Assembly: GCF_018918005.1 (NCBI RefSeq) | Contig: NZ_JAHLPR010000011.1 | Span: 57,064 to 121,063 of the forward strand | Direction of reading: 5' to 3' | Source of the DNA: Paenibacillus sp. MSJ-34 | Lineage (GTDB): Bacteria > Bacillota > Bacilli > Paenibacillales > Paenibacillaceae | Length of the DNA: 64,000 nt | Shown: piece after piece, positions 9,719 through 17,511 of the stretch | Layout of the letters: each line of letters opens with the position of its first letter | Position numbering within the stretch: position 1 is the first letter of the stretch | The notes under the pieces: model-generated | What the model was told of the DNA's origin: nothing | Database searches by the model: none | What the model saw: only the letters and a program-made list of their open reading frames with translations | Program-made: the position numbers and the translations under genes

Positions 9719-10189
9719 TTAAGATACGACGATCTTCGCCTTCATCATTTCATGGGCGATGCCGCAATACTCGTTGCAGAGAATCAAGTATTCGCCCGGC
9801 TTGTCGAACGTATAGGACAAGTGGTTCACTTCCCCCGGTACGGCCATCATATTGACGTTCGTCCCGACGATCTGATAACCGTGCACGACGTCTTTGCTCG
9901 TGATGATAAAGTGAACCGTCGATCCTGCGGGAATTTCCATTTCGTTCGGATCGAATCCGAATGCGAAAGAAGTAATGACGGCTTCGTATTCCTTGTCTCC
10001 GACTTGCCGAATCCCCGGTTTGTCAAACGGCGGCGTAACGTCCACCTGCTGCGGATCGATCGTATGGGCGTGGCCCGAAGGCGGATTCATGCCCATGGCA
10101 AAGCCGGATATGCCGATCACTACCAGAAACACGGCAAGCATCGCAACACCGAAGCCAAGCCAAATTTTCTCCAGTCGATGAATATGCAT
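9719..10189 (-). CDS. cbaB: ba3-type cytochrome c oxidase subunit II
   Basis: A 156-residue protein with one N-terminal membrane anchor (about residues 8-30) and an extracellular cupredoxin domain with the Cu-A site CNEYCGIAHEMM near the C-terminus and the upstream ligand VVHGYQIVG. It accepts electrons from cytochrome c and passes them to subunit I. It is much shorter than A-type subunit II, as is usual for ba3 enzymes. Start ATG 10189 (MHIHRLEK) was chosen for GAGGGGAAAGCG just upstream; the ATG at 10210 is less likely. Confidence 0.95.
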   Translation of the reverse strand: MHIHRLEKIWLGFGVAMLAVFLVVIGISGFAMGMNPPSGHAHTIDPQQVDVTPPFDKPGIRQVGDKEYEAVITSFAFGFDPNEMEIPAGSTVHFIITSKDVVHGYQIVGTNVNMMAVPGEVNHLSYTFDKPGEYLILCNEYCGIAHEMMKAKIVVS

Positions 10190-10245
10190 CGCTTTCCCCT
10201 CTTTTCCCAAAATCGTTGGTTAATCGATTGTTCCCCTTTGCGCGG

Positions 10246-10416
10246 TTAATTGCGGGCCATAAACAGAACGAATACAAGCACCCATGCGACGATGATGAAT
10301 GCGCCCAAGATCATGACGGACGCAAACGTTCCTTTCAACGAATGTTCGGTCTCCGTCCCCGTTTGCTTCGTCTCGGGTTTGCCCGTTTTCTCGTCGGTAA
10401 CGATCGGATTTGCCAT
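10246..10416 (-). CDS. Cytochrome c oxidase subunit IIa (CoxIIa-like small membrane protein)
   Basis: A 56-residue frame, starting MANPIVTDEKTGKPETK, hydrophilic for about 28 residues and then one membrane helix (GTFASVMILGAFIIVAWVLV) ending LFMARN. The ribosome binding site AAGGAGG stands seven bases before the ATG. Size, topology and position directly upstream of subunit II fit the CoxIIa subunit that supplies the helix missing from the short subunit II of ba3 oxidases. It is the first gene of the operon. Identification is by position and topology more than by residue identity. Confidence 0.85.
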   Translation of the reverse strand: MANPIVTDEKTGKPETKQTGTETEHSLKGTFASVMILGAFIIVAWVLVFVLFMARN

Positions 10417-10459
10417 CTTCGTCCCTCCTTAACGTTTTGTGAGGTTTGCTCTTGACATA

Positions 10460-10502
10460 ACTATAAAGTTTGCTTTTTGACGAAAATGTGATTTTTATCA
10501 CA
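10460..10502 (-). promoter_or_regulatory. Oxidase operon promoter with Fnr/Crp-type palindrome
   Basis: TGTGATTTTTATCACA (10487-10502) is a perfect TGTGA-N6-TCACA palindrome, the consensus of Bacillus Fnr and of Crp. On the minus strand a -10-like TATAGT lies at 10460-10465 with no good -35. A start near 10453 would put the palindrome centre at -41.5, the classic class II activator position. The -10 and start point are inferred; the palindrome is seen directly. Confidence 0.65.
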
Positions 10503-11019
10503 ACGCTCAGACGATTTGTTTCTAATTTGTTACAAATTCCCTTTTACCGCGTGATAAATACACTTGACCGGCGGTGCAAGAAAAACGCCTGACGGCGCAG
10601 CATCCATGGCGGTTCACTCGATGTCATATGTTCGCCCCTCCGGACCCGGGCGAAGCCTTCTCCGTCGGAAATGAGCCATCCGCGGCGCATCAATTAAATG
10701 CACCATCCGCATCGATGCACCCCCACATCGTGTCCAGTAAATGCATCACCCTCGTCGCGTCCAGAAGCCGATTGGGAACAAAAGTACCCTTAACAAGACA
10801 TCAAACGGTCCTAATTTATGCCAGATTTCGCGTCAAAAAAGAAAATAAGGAACGCATATACCTTATGAACGAATGTACATTCGCTAATAAAGCAATTTCG
10901 TTCCCTATCTGCATAAAAAGAGCGGTTTTCTTCCATCATTTGCGAATTTCCGAGTACTAATAAGGTACATTTGTTCGCTATTAATCATGTACGAGCGCTC
11001 ACCGAACACGGACATTAAA
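10503..11019. other. Gene-free stretch upstream of the oxidase operon
   Basis: About 500 bases with no convincing reading frame on either strand; the longest one (+, 10574-10960) has no ribosome binding site and no protein-like composition. A perfect 14-base palindrome CGAATGTACATTCG lies at 10870-10883, and a partly related GTACATTTGTTCGCTA occurs near 10965, suggesting degraded intergenic repeats. Confidence 0.5.
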
Positions 11020-11057
11020 AAAGACCGGTGCCGGATGATATTCCGGCCTGGTCTTTG
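11020..11057. terminator. Strong bidirectional terminator-like hairpin
   Basis: AAAGACC..GCCGGA pairs with TCCGGC..GGTCTTT around a short ATGATAT loop; A-rich sequence lies on the left and T-rich on the right. No gene directly upstream on either strand explains it, so it may be a relic or belong to an unrecognised small RNA. Confidence 0.6.
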
Positions 11058-11105
11058 TTGAGTGCTGTTGAAACTGCTCTCAGTAACAGCGTATTCATCG
11101 CGAGC

Positions 11106-11287
11106 AACTGCAAATATACAGTTATAACCGCTTAACTGGCCCCATTTTACCGTTGCAACTGCGAAAATCCAGTTACTCCGTGCATAAACCGCCCTTTCTA
11201 TAGAATATCAGGCTTTTTAACTGGATATTTGCAGTTATTCGATCAAAATATTGTCATTTCGCCGCCATTAACTGGATTTTTGCAGTT
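11106..11287. repeat. Cluster of four 18-bp near-palindromes (AACTGGATTTTTGCAGTT family)
   Basis: Four 18-base units lie at 11106-11123, 11157-11174, 11219-11236 and 11270-11287. Each has arms AACTG/CAGTT around an AT-rich core; the first two are in one orientation and the last two in the other, spaced 51, 62 and 51 bases. A fifth unit (AGCTGGATTTCTGCAGTT) is at 37927-37944 in the other gene-poor stretch. The function is unknown. Confidence 0.75.
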
Positions 11288-11351
11288 ACTGCAAACGCGA
11301 AACGAAGATTCCCGCAGCCGCTATTCTCTTGCCCGGATTCACCATGCGGGA

Positions 11352-11575
11352 GTCGATCGGCAGTTTATGCCACTTTTCCCTACGTTGTCGATCGGCTATC
11401 TATGCCACCGCTCCCTACCCTGCCGGTCGGCAATCTACGCTACCATTCCACACGCTGCCAATCGGCCATCTATGCTACGTTCCCTACGCTGTCGATCGGC
11501 TATCTATGCCACCGTTCCTCGCGCTGCCGGTCGGCATTTATGCTACCGTTCCTCGCCCTGCCGGTCGGCAATCGC
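11352..11575. repeat. Six-copy 34-35-bp tandem repeat running into a gene end
   Basis: Units start at 11352, 11387, 11422, 11457, 11491 and 11526 (lengths 35, 35, 35, 34, 35, 34), with a partial seventh from 11560. The core reads about GTCGATCGGCTATCTATGCC followed by ACCGTTCCCTACGCT. Copies differ at 5-10 positions. The length is not a multiple of three, so this is not a coding repeat. The last units overlap the final codons and stop of the TIM-barrel gene. Confidence 0.85.
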
Positions 11576-12430
11576 CGCAATCGAGGCGGTCCGCATCCGA
11601 TCCAACACCCGCGCCGACGCATCGGCATCCGCAACGCTATGCATCTCCAAGATCCATGCGCCGGCATAACCGTACTCCACCGCCATCTCCGTCAACGGCC
11701 CGATCGGAACGGATCCTTGGCCAATCGCATAATGGTCGTCGTATTCCCCGCGATTATCGCTCAAATGCAAAGCGACGGCATGCGGCAATACCCGTGGCAG
11801 CGCTTCCAAGCAGTATCCCTCGCCGACGAGATGCGCATGTCCGGCGTCGAATACGATGCCTGCGCGGGGCGAATTGACCCGTTCCAGTACGCGGAGCAGA
11901 AACTCGACGTCCGCGCCCAGCGACCTCGGGTAAGGAGGAATGTTCTCCAGCGCAATCTTCACCTTCGAGCCGGCGGTCTCTTCCAGCGCCCTGCGCACGA
12001 AGGCAGCCACCCGCTCCACCGCAGCAAGCTCGTCTTCCCCGCCGATCGTCCCCGCGGGTTGCGCCGCATCCTCTCCAAGATCGTCCAGCCTGCCGGCATG
12101 GAGAACGACGAAATCGCAGCCCAGCAAATCGGCGATCCGCAGCGTCCGCAGCATGATATTCATGCTGGCAGCCACCTCTTCAAGCGTAACCGCCGCCGGA
12201 TTGCAGGCCGTAATCGGCGTATGGATCGTCCAGGAAATGCCGTTTGCCTTCCCGATCTCTTGCAGTGAGCGGAGGCGTTCCTGCGGCCATTCCAGCAGCT
12301 CGTCATGCCGGCCTTCCCCCATAATTTCGATCGCCTTCCACCCCTCGTTGACAAGACAATGGACGGCATCCTCAAGCGGTTCTTCGATCATTGCATAGGT
12401 TGAAACGGAATAACGATTATGATATGTCAT
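11543..12430 (-). CDS. Sugar phosphate isomerase/epimerase-like TIM-barrel protein
   Basis: A 295-residue member of the xylose-isomerase-like/AP-endonuclease-2 superfamily. Motifs include VVLHAGRLDDLGE, KIALENIPPY, GIVFDAGHAHL, ALHLSDNRG and WILEMHS, which together supply the usual Glu/Asp/His metal ligands. The actual reaction cannot be deduced. Start ATG 12430 (MTYHNRYS) has AGGAGG six bases upstream; the longer frame to 12460 has no such site. It is the last gene of the Ugp-like transporter operon, 95 bases after the permease. Its last codons and stop are made of the 35-bp tandem repeat, so the C-terminal few residues may have been altered by repeat expansion. Confidence 0.8.
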   Translation of the reverse strand: MTYHNRYSVSTYAMIEEPLEDAVHCLVNEGWKAIEIMGEGRHDELLEWPQERLRSLQEIGKANGISWTIHTPITACNPAAVTLEEVAASMNIMLRTLRIADLLGCDFVVLHAGRLDDLGEDAAQPAGTIGGEDELAAVERVAAFVRRALEETAGSKVKIALENIPPYPRSLGADVEFLLRVLERVNSPRAGIVFDAGHAHLVGEGYCLEALPRVLPHAVALHLSDNRGEYDDHYAIGQGSVPIGPLTEMAVEYGYAGAWILEMHSVADADASARVLDRMRTASIAAIADRQGEER

Positions 12431-12525
12431 ACATGACCTCCTGATTTCGTCGTTGTTCACTCCCGTTTGCTGTATCTTAAGAACATTCTACATCGATTCG
12501 CCTACTCCTTCGTCCCGTGGACAAA

Positions 12526-13341
12526 TTATTTAATGCCGGAATGTATAAAACTGTTCATGAATTGCCGTTGAAACAGGATAAATGCGAGCAGAAGCGGAGC
12601 GATGACCATAAGCGTCGCCGCGCTAACCTCCGTCCATTGCGCTCCCGTCTCGAACGATTGCGCGAAAATCGCCAGTCCTACCGTTAACGGCCGGTTGTTC
12701 ACGGAGTTGGTGACAATAAGCGGCCATAAGAAGTTATTCCATTGATAACTGACCGAGACGAGGCCGAACGCGATATAAGTCGATCGGGCGAGCGGAAAAT
12801 AAATGCGCCACATAATTCTCCACTTGGAAGCGCCCTCCATGACGGCGGCTTCTTCCAGCTCGGGCGGGATCGTCTTAAACATCTGCCTCAGCAAAAAGAT
12901 GCCGAAAGAAGAAGCGAGATACGGAAGCATAATGCCAAGCTTCGTGTCGAGCAGCGATAGTTGCTTCAACACATTATAGTTCGGGAAAATGAGCACATCC
13001 GCCGGTATCATAATTTGCACCAGGAACAGCAGGAACACGGCGCCCTTGCCCCAGAAATTCACTTTCGCGAATGCGAAGGCCGCCATCGTGGCCGTAAACA
13101 TCTGCACTGCCAATACGCAGACGACAATGATGAGCGTATTCCAGAAATATTGGGGAAACGGCGCCGCCGCCCATACCTTCGTAAAATTGTCCAGCGTAAA
13201 CTCCGGCGAGAAGACGGCCGACAATGCCGATTCCTTCGGCCGGAATGCCGTCGCTACGACCCATACGAGCGGAATGAGCCAAATCGCCGCAATCAAATAC
13301 ATGAAGACATAGCTCATTTTCATCAAGATTCGGGATAACAT
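12526..13341 (-). CDS. ABC importer permease (UgpE/MalG type)
   Basis: A 271-residue protein with six predicted membrane segments and the EAA loop EEAAVMEGASKWRIMWRIYFP that docks the ATPase. It pairs with the adjacent UgpA-type permease to form the channel of a carbohydrate-uptake (CUT1) importer. The start is ATG 13341 (MLSRILMK), with GGAGGAG about nine bases upstream; the longer frame to 13422 would overlap the preceding gene. No ATPase gene is in the operon, so a shared MsmX/UgpC-type ATPase elsewhere is expected. Confidence 0.9.
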   Translation of the reverse strand: MLSRILMKMSYVFMYLIAAIWLIPLVWVVATAFRPKESALSAVFSPEFTLDNFTKVWAAAPFPQYFWNTLIIVVCVLAVQMFTATMAAFAFAKVNFWGKGAVFLLFLVQIMIPADVLIFPNYNVLKQLSLLDTKLGIMLPYLASSFGIFLLRQMFKTIPPELEEAAVMEGASKWRIMWRIYFPLARSTYIAFGLVSVSYQWNNFLWPLIVTNSVNNRPLTVGLAIFAQSFETGAQWTEVSAATLMVIAPLLLAFILFQRQFMNSFIHSGIK

Positions 13342-13396
13342 TTCGCTTTTCTCCTCCCGTGCGAAGGAAGGCGTTGGACGCCGTCGCAACCGCGCG

Positions 13397-14287
13397 TTAA
13401 TGGTAATGGATTTTCTTATCAAGTCCGAAAAACTGCAGAGCGGCCAGGAGCAGCAGCACGGCGATCATAACGACCGTCAGCGCGGAAGCCATCCCTTGAT
13501 CCCAGAAGCTGAACGCGGCTTCGTAAATGTAGTACAGCAGCAAGCTGCTCGCATTGTTCGGGCCGCCTTTGGTCATAATCCACAGATGATCGACCAATTT
13601 GAACGAATTCGTCAGCGCCACGATCGCGACGAACAGCGTCGTCGGCATCAAAAGCGGAAACGTAATTTTTCGGAACGTCGTCCAGGCTCCGACCCCATCG
13701 GTTTGCGCCGCTTCATACAGGTCCTGCGGAATATTTTGCAATCCGGCCAAATAAAAAATCATAAAATATCCCGCTTCCTTCCATACGATCATAATCACCA
13801 TCGCCCACATGACCAGCTCCGGCGTCCCGAGCCAATTCGCATCGCTTTGTCCGATCCACTTGACCGCGCGGCTCAGCAGCCCGTACTCCGGCGTATAAAT
13901 AAACAGCCATATATTGGCGATGGCGATCATAGGCACGACCGTCGGGTAGAAAAACGCCGTACGCAGCGCGCCTTGGCCCCGCAACGCCTTGTTGCAGTAA
14001 ACGGCCATGAGAAGCGCGAGCGCGATCGAGGTCGGCGCCGTTCCAAGCGCAAACCATAAGTTGTTGCTCATGACTTGCCAGAACACTTGATCCTTCCACA
14101 TATTCCCGTAATTCTCCAATCCGACGAAGAAGGGCAGCGGAGTGGCCAAGTCCGCTTGAAACAGGCTAAGCCGAATCGTGCGGGCAATGGAATAGAACGT
14201 AAACAGAAATAAAAAGAACAGCGACGGAAGCAGCAGCAGCCAGGCAAAAGCGTTCGTTTGCAGGCGAATGCGAAATTTCCTCCCCAT
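13397..14287 (-). CDS. ABC importer permease (UgpA/MalF type)
   Basis: A 296-residue protein with six membrane segments and the EAA motif YEAAQTDGVGAWTTFRKITFP. It is the first permease of the CUT1 importer whose binding protein is encoded just upstream. Start ATG 14287 (MGRKFRIR) has GGGAGG eight bases before it, whereas the ATG at 14329 has none. UgpB-likeness of the binding protein and the nearby glpP suggest glycerol 3-phosphate or glycerophosphodiesters as cargo; that is inference. Confidence 0.9.
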   Translation of the reverse strand: MGRKFRIRLQTNAFAWLLLLPSLFFLFLFTFYSIARTIRLSLFQADLATPLPFFVGLENYGNMWKDQVFWQVMSNNLWFALGTAPTSIALALLMAVYCNKALRGQGALRTAFFYPTVVPMIAIANIWLFIYTPEYGLLSRAVKWIGQSDANWLGTPELVMWAMVIMIVWKEAGYFMIFYLAGLQNIPQDLYEAAQTDGVGAWTTFRKITFPLLMPTTLFVAIVALTNSFKLVDHLWIMTKGGPNNASSLLLYYIYEAAFSFWDQGMASALTVVMIAVLLLLAALQFFGLDKKIHYH

Positions 14288-14395
14288 GATGATAACCTCC
14301 CTACCGAATCCGGTGTAATGTTCAGACAAGGAAAGGGAACCTTATGCCGGGCGCACTAGCGCCTCGGCAACGGTATCCCTCTCTGCTGCTGCCGC

Positions 14396-15739
14396 CTACT
14401 TGTTGAAAGGCTGCAATGCCTTGTCCGCTTCTTCCTGCGCTTTCTTCAACGCGTCGGCAGGCGAGACGCTGCCGGTCAAGACCGCTTGCAATTGGTCGCT
14501 GAGCGCTTTGGTCACTTTGCCGTTATTGTGCGTCGACAATTCGGCGGCGGCATATTCCAACTGGTCGCGGGCAACGACCGCAGCCGGGAAGTCTGCCGTA
14601 TATTTTTTCATCCGTTCAGTTTCATACGCCGATTTCTTCACGGCTACATATCCCGTGTCGATGCTCCACTCAGCGGCGCGCTCGGTTTCCGTCATGAACT
14701 TGACGAACTTCCATGCCGCTTCTTGCTTTTTCCGGTCGATCCCTTTGAAGATATAGAAATTCCCTCCGCCCGTCGGGCTTCCGTAATTTTTCTTCTGCGG
14801 CAGGAAGGACACGCCGAAGTCAAATTTCGCATTGTTCTTCACATTCGTCAGGTTGCCGGTCGTATGGTACATCATCGCCGTCTTGCCCTCCAGGAAGTCG
14901 GACGGCACCGTGCCCCATTCGATCACGCCTTCCGGCATGACTTTATCTTTTTTCGCCAGATCGACCCAATATTGCAGCCCTTCCACATTTTCCGGCGTAT
15001 CGAAGAACGCCTGCTTGCCGTCTTCCGACATCAAGTTTTTGCCGTTTTGCAAAGCGAATGTTTGCATCATCCAATACGCAAATCCGGAAACCGGGATTTC
15101 CAGGCCCCACTGCCCTTCTTTCGTCAGCTTTTTCGCATACTCGGCCATTTCCTCCCAGGTTTGCGGCGGCTTGTTCGGATCGAGGCCGGCCGCTCGGAAC
15201 GCTTCTTTATTGTAATAAAGCACGATCGTGCTCCGTTGGAACGGAATGCTGTACGTCTTGCCTTCCGTCTGCGAATTGGCCATAAAGGCCGGATAGAAAT
15301 CGGATAAATAGGCCTCCCCGCCTTCTTGCGCGATAAACTCGTCGAGCGGAATGATCGCATCCATATCGAGCATGCTGTACAATTCGGTGGATAACAATAC
15401 CGCGACATCCGGCGGATTGCCGCCTTGTACGCCGGCCTGCGTCTTCACGGTCGTGTCGGCGTAACTGCCCGTATAGACGGGTTTCACAACGATGTTCGGA
15501 TTCTGCTCCATAAACTCCTTGGCCATGCCTTCGATCGTGGCGGTAAGCGGTCCTCCGACGGCAATCGGATAATAGAAGGTAAGCTCCACTTGTTCCTCCT
15601 TCGCGCCTTGCTGCTCCTCTTGGCCGGCATTGCCGCTCGTACCGTTTGACGGCTCCGCGGTCGGCGCCGATTTGGCGCAACCGGCGATCAATGTAAGACA
15701 TAAACATAACAACAACATCGTTTTCGTAAACGAACGCAT
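14396..15739 (-). CDS. UgpB-like ABC importer lipoprotein (solute-binding)
   Basis: A 447-residue exported lipoprotein: basic start, hydrophobic stretch and lipobox LIAGC at about residues 17-21. The mature part resembles E. coli UgpB over long stretches (STIVLYYNKEAFRAAGLDPN, TWEEMAEYAKKL, TGNLTNVKNNAKFDFGVSFLP, DTGYVAVKKSAYE), by comparison with the remembered UgpB sequence. Its role would be to capture glycerol 3-phosphate or a related phosphodiester outside the membrane. Start ATG 15739 has AGGAGA upstream. It lies between the HAD phosphatase and the two permeases, in one transcriptional unit. Confidence 0.9.
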   Translation of the reverse strand: MRSFTKTMLLLCLCLTLIAGCAKSAPTAEPSNGTSGNAGQEEQQGAKEEQVELTFYYPIAVGGPLTATIEGMAKEFMEQNPNIVVKPVYTGSYADTTVKTQAGVQGGNPPDVAVLLSTELYSMLDMDAIIPLDEFIAQEGGEAYLSDFYPAFMANSQTEGKTYSIPFQRSTIVLYYNKEAFRAAGLDPNKPPQTWEEMAEYAKKLTKEGQWGLEIPVSGFAYWMMQTFALQNGKNLMSEDGKQAFFDTPENVEGLQYWVDLAKKDKVMPEGVIEWGTVPSDFLEGKTAMMYHTTGNLTNVKNNAKFDFGVSFLPQKKNYGSPTGGGNFYIFKGIDRKKQEAAWKFVKFMTETERAAEWSIDTGYVAVKKSAYETERMKKYTADFPAAVVARDQLEYAAAELSTHNNGKVTKALSDQLQAVLTGSVSPADALKKAQEEADKALQPFNK

Positions 15740-15778
15740 TCTTTCATCTCTCCTTTTTCGTTTCCTGTCATTTTGCAA

Positions 15779-16585
15779 TCAACCGTTATAACGCCGCGGT
15801 TGCAAGGCGAGCAGTTCGTCCAGCGAACCGATCGCGTAATCCGGCTCGTCCGGGTAACGCTCCAGATCGCTCGCGGACGTTACGCCCGTCAGGACCAATG
15901 CGGTCGGGATGCCGTTCTCGATGCCGAGCAGCATGTCGGTTTCATAGCGGTCGCCCACCATCAGACAGTGCCCGCGCCGCCAATTCCCCCATTGCAGCAC
16001 TTTGTTCGCATAATAAGCGGACGGTTTGCCTATGACCGTTTGCACTGTTCCCTCGCTGGCGGCTTCGATCGCTTTGACCATCGACCATGTGTCGGGAACG
16101 GCGTCGCCGTCGAGCGGGCAGTACGGGTCCGGATTGGCGGCGATCAAGAGCGCCCCGTTGCGCATCGCCGTCATCGCCAGATGGATTTTGCCGTAGTCGA
16201 ACCGGCGGTCCATGCCGACCAGCACATGGGTCGCTTCCGCAGGATCCGTCGTGCGCCGCACATGCCGTTCGTCCAGTTCGGCGCACAAAGCGTGCTCGCC
16301 GATCGCAAGCACGTTCGCCGCGGGCGACCGTTCGCTTAAATAAACGGCTGCCATGTAAGCTGCCGTCACGACTTCATCCAAGGACGCCTCCAGCCCAAGG
16401 CCGCGCAATTTGTCCAAACATTCCGTTCTTGTCCTCGTCGTCGTATTGCTGAGAAACATCATCTCTTTTCCTTGCTCTCTCAACCGAGCGAGCGTCTCCC
16501 GCACGCCGGGCAACAACCTGTCCCCCAAAAAAATCGTCCCGTCCAAATCAAAAAAGTAAGCTTGAAAGCCAGCTGCTTCCGGCAA
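15779..16585 (-). CDS. HAD-IIA family phosphatase (NagD/glycerol-phosphatase type)
   Basis: About 268 residues with all HAD motifs: FFDLDGTIFLGD (I, nucleophile Asp), FLSNTTTRT (II), VIGKPS (III Lys) and MVGDRYETDM (IV). The C2 cap between motifs II and III marks subfamily IIA (NagD, AraL, phosphoglycolate/glycerol phosphate phosphatases). The frame has no ATG: TTG at 16585 has AAGGAG eleven bases upstream, and TTG at 16621 is an alternative. As first gene after the glpP leader and before the UgpB-like protein, it could dephosphorylate imported glycerol phosphate; this is inferred from context only. Confidence 0.85.
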   Translation of the reverse strand: MPEAAGFQAYFFDLDGTIFLGDRLLPGVRETLARLREQGKEMMFLSNTTTRTRTECLDKLRGLGLEASLDEVVTAAYMAAVYLSERSPAANVLAIGEHALCAELDERHVRRTTDPAEATHVLVGMDRRFDYGKIHLAMTAMRNGALLIAANPDPYCPLDGDAVPDTWSMVKAIEAASEGTVQTVIGKPSAYYANKVLQWGNWRRGHCLMVGDRYETDMLLGIENGIPTALVLTGVTSASDLERYPDEPDYAIGSLDELLALQPRRYNG

Positions 16586-16619
16586 TTTCCGATCAACTCC
16601 TTCGGCATGAAACAAACAC

Positions 16620-16697
16620 AAAAAACCCTATCCCACAACAAACCGAAGTTCCCGCCAGCCGAGCGCGCGGTTCAGTTCCATGGCAACCTAGGGTTTT
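16620..16697 (-). promoter_or_regulatory. Terminator-like leader, candidate GlpP antitermination target
   Basis: Between glpP and the HAD gene the minus strand carries AAAACCCTA (16697-16689) and, about 58 bases later, TAGGGTTTT (16630-16622) ending in a six-T run. An inner pair AACCG/CGGTT shortens the loop. The structure lies directly before the HAD ribosome binding site. A GlpP-controlled leader terminator is the attractive reading, because GlpP acts on such leaders in Bacillus and its gene is immediately upstream. It could instead simply end glpP transcription. Confidence 0.5.
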
Positions 16698-16769
16698 CTC
16701 CTATTCTCATACCCTGCTATTCAATTTCCAACTCCATAACCAATTTAACAGAAGAAGATCAACGGAATA

Positions 16770-17387
16770 TTAACTCCGCGTTAACGCCGTGTTAATTTTG
16801 CGGGCCTGCTGCCGGACGATGCCGCTCTCCCATAACGATTTATTGCCCATCGATACGGCGCTGGCCCCCGCCTCCAAGGCGGCCCGAATTTCTTCCTCTT
16901 CTTTGATCAGCCCGCCGGCGATAATGGGGATCGGCAAATGCTCGCTCAACTCCCGAATGACCCGGGGGATCAAACCCGGCATAATTTCGACGGCGTCGGG
17001 CTCGCTTTGCAGCACGTTCGTTATTCCTTGGTGCAAAGCCGACGTATCGATCAGAAATAAGCGCTGAATCGCGGCAAGGCCGCATTTTTTCGCTTGCTTA
17101 ACAAAATGCTGCTTGGTCGAAATAATTCCGGCGGGCCGCACGCGCTCCGCAATATATTTCATCACGATCGTGTCGTTGCCTAGCCCGCCGATGAAATCGA
17201 CATGCAGAAATACTTTTTTGCCGGCGGCAATCGCCTGGTTTGTATAGTCCCCCACCGTAAACAGATCGCCCGTCAGCAGGAACACCACCGGCCGGGCGCT
17301 CGCGCACGCCGCCTGCAAATCTTCCGGTTTCCGCACCGCGGGAATAATCGGGCTGGAACCGATATGCTTCAACAAGGTTGAGCTCAT
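16770..17387 (-). CDS. glpP: Glycerol-3-phosphate-responsive antiterminator GlpP
   Basis: A 205-residue protein matching GlpP throughout: GSSPIIPAVRKPEDL at the start, VFLLTGDLFTVGDY, VFLHVDFIGGLGND, GIISTKQHFVKQAKK, DAVEIMPGLIPRVI and IPIIAGGLIKEEEEI. GlpP binds leader mRNA of glp genes in the presence of glycerol 3-phosphate and prevents termination. Start ATG 17387 (MSSTLLKH) follows GAGGAGGGG; the longer frame to 17432 lacks a site. glpP lies upstream of a Ugp-like importer here; in B. subtilis it adjoins glpF-glpK. Confidence 0.93.
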   Translation of the reverse strand: MSSTLLKHIGSSPIIPAVRKPEDLQAACASARPVVFLLTGDLFTVGDYTNQAIAAGKKVFLHVDFIGGLGNDTIVMKYIAERVRPAGIISTKQHFVKQAKKCGLAAIQRLFLIDTSALHQGITNVLQSEPDAVEIMPGLIPRVIRELSEHLPIPIIAGGLIKEEEEIRAALEAGASAVSMGNKSLWESGIVRQQARKINTALTRS

Positions 17388-17465
17388 TGACTTTTTCCCC
17401 TCCTCTTTGCGCTTTCGCAACCAGCATACCAAACAATTGTTATCGGAATATCAACATGGAACGGC

Positions 17466-17496
17466 AAAAAAAGGAGAACGGCCACAGCCGTTCTCC
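17466..17496 (-). terminator. Terminator of the nucleotidase/ECF operon
   Basis: A perfect ten-base stem, GGAGAACGGC (17473-17482) / GCCGTTCTCC (17487-17496), has a CACA loop and is followed on the minus strand by seven T. It lies 15 bases after the stop codon of the nucleotidase gene and separates this operon from glpP. Confidence 0.9.
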
Positions 17497-17511
17497 CTTA
17501 TGCTCTGCAGC

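Noticed and set aside
10487..10502. Palindrome as target of the Crp/Fnr protein encoded at 23513-24208
   Set aside because: That protein's recognition helix (TQRSVNRVL) lacks the Arg/Glu pair that reads TGTGA, and it has no iron-sulphur Cys; an assignment would be a guess.
10574..10960. 128-codon open frame on the plus strand
   Set aside because: No ribosome binding site, biased and protein-unlike composition, and no resemblance to any family.
11106..11575. CRISPR array
   Set aside because: The tandem units touch each other without unique spacers, the 18-bp units alternate orientation, and no cas gene is present.
11229..11877. Overlapping plus-strand frames across the tandem repeat (peptides repeating RSAIYATVP and similar)
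   Set aside because: The repeats are 34-35 bp, not in phase with codons, so all frames read repeat-like peptides; no start sites.
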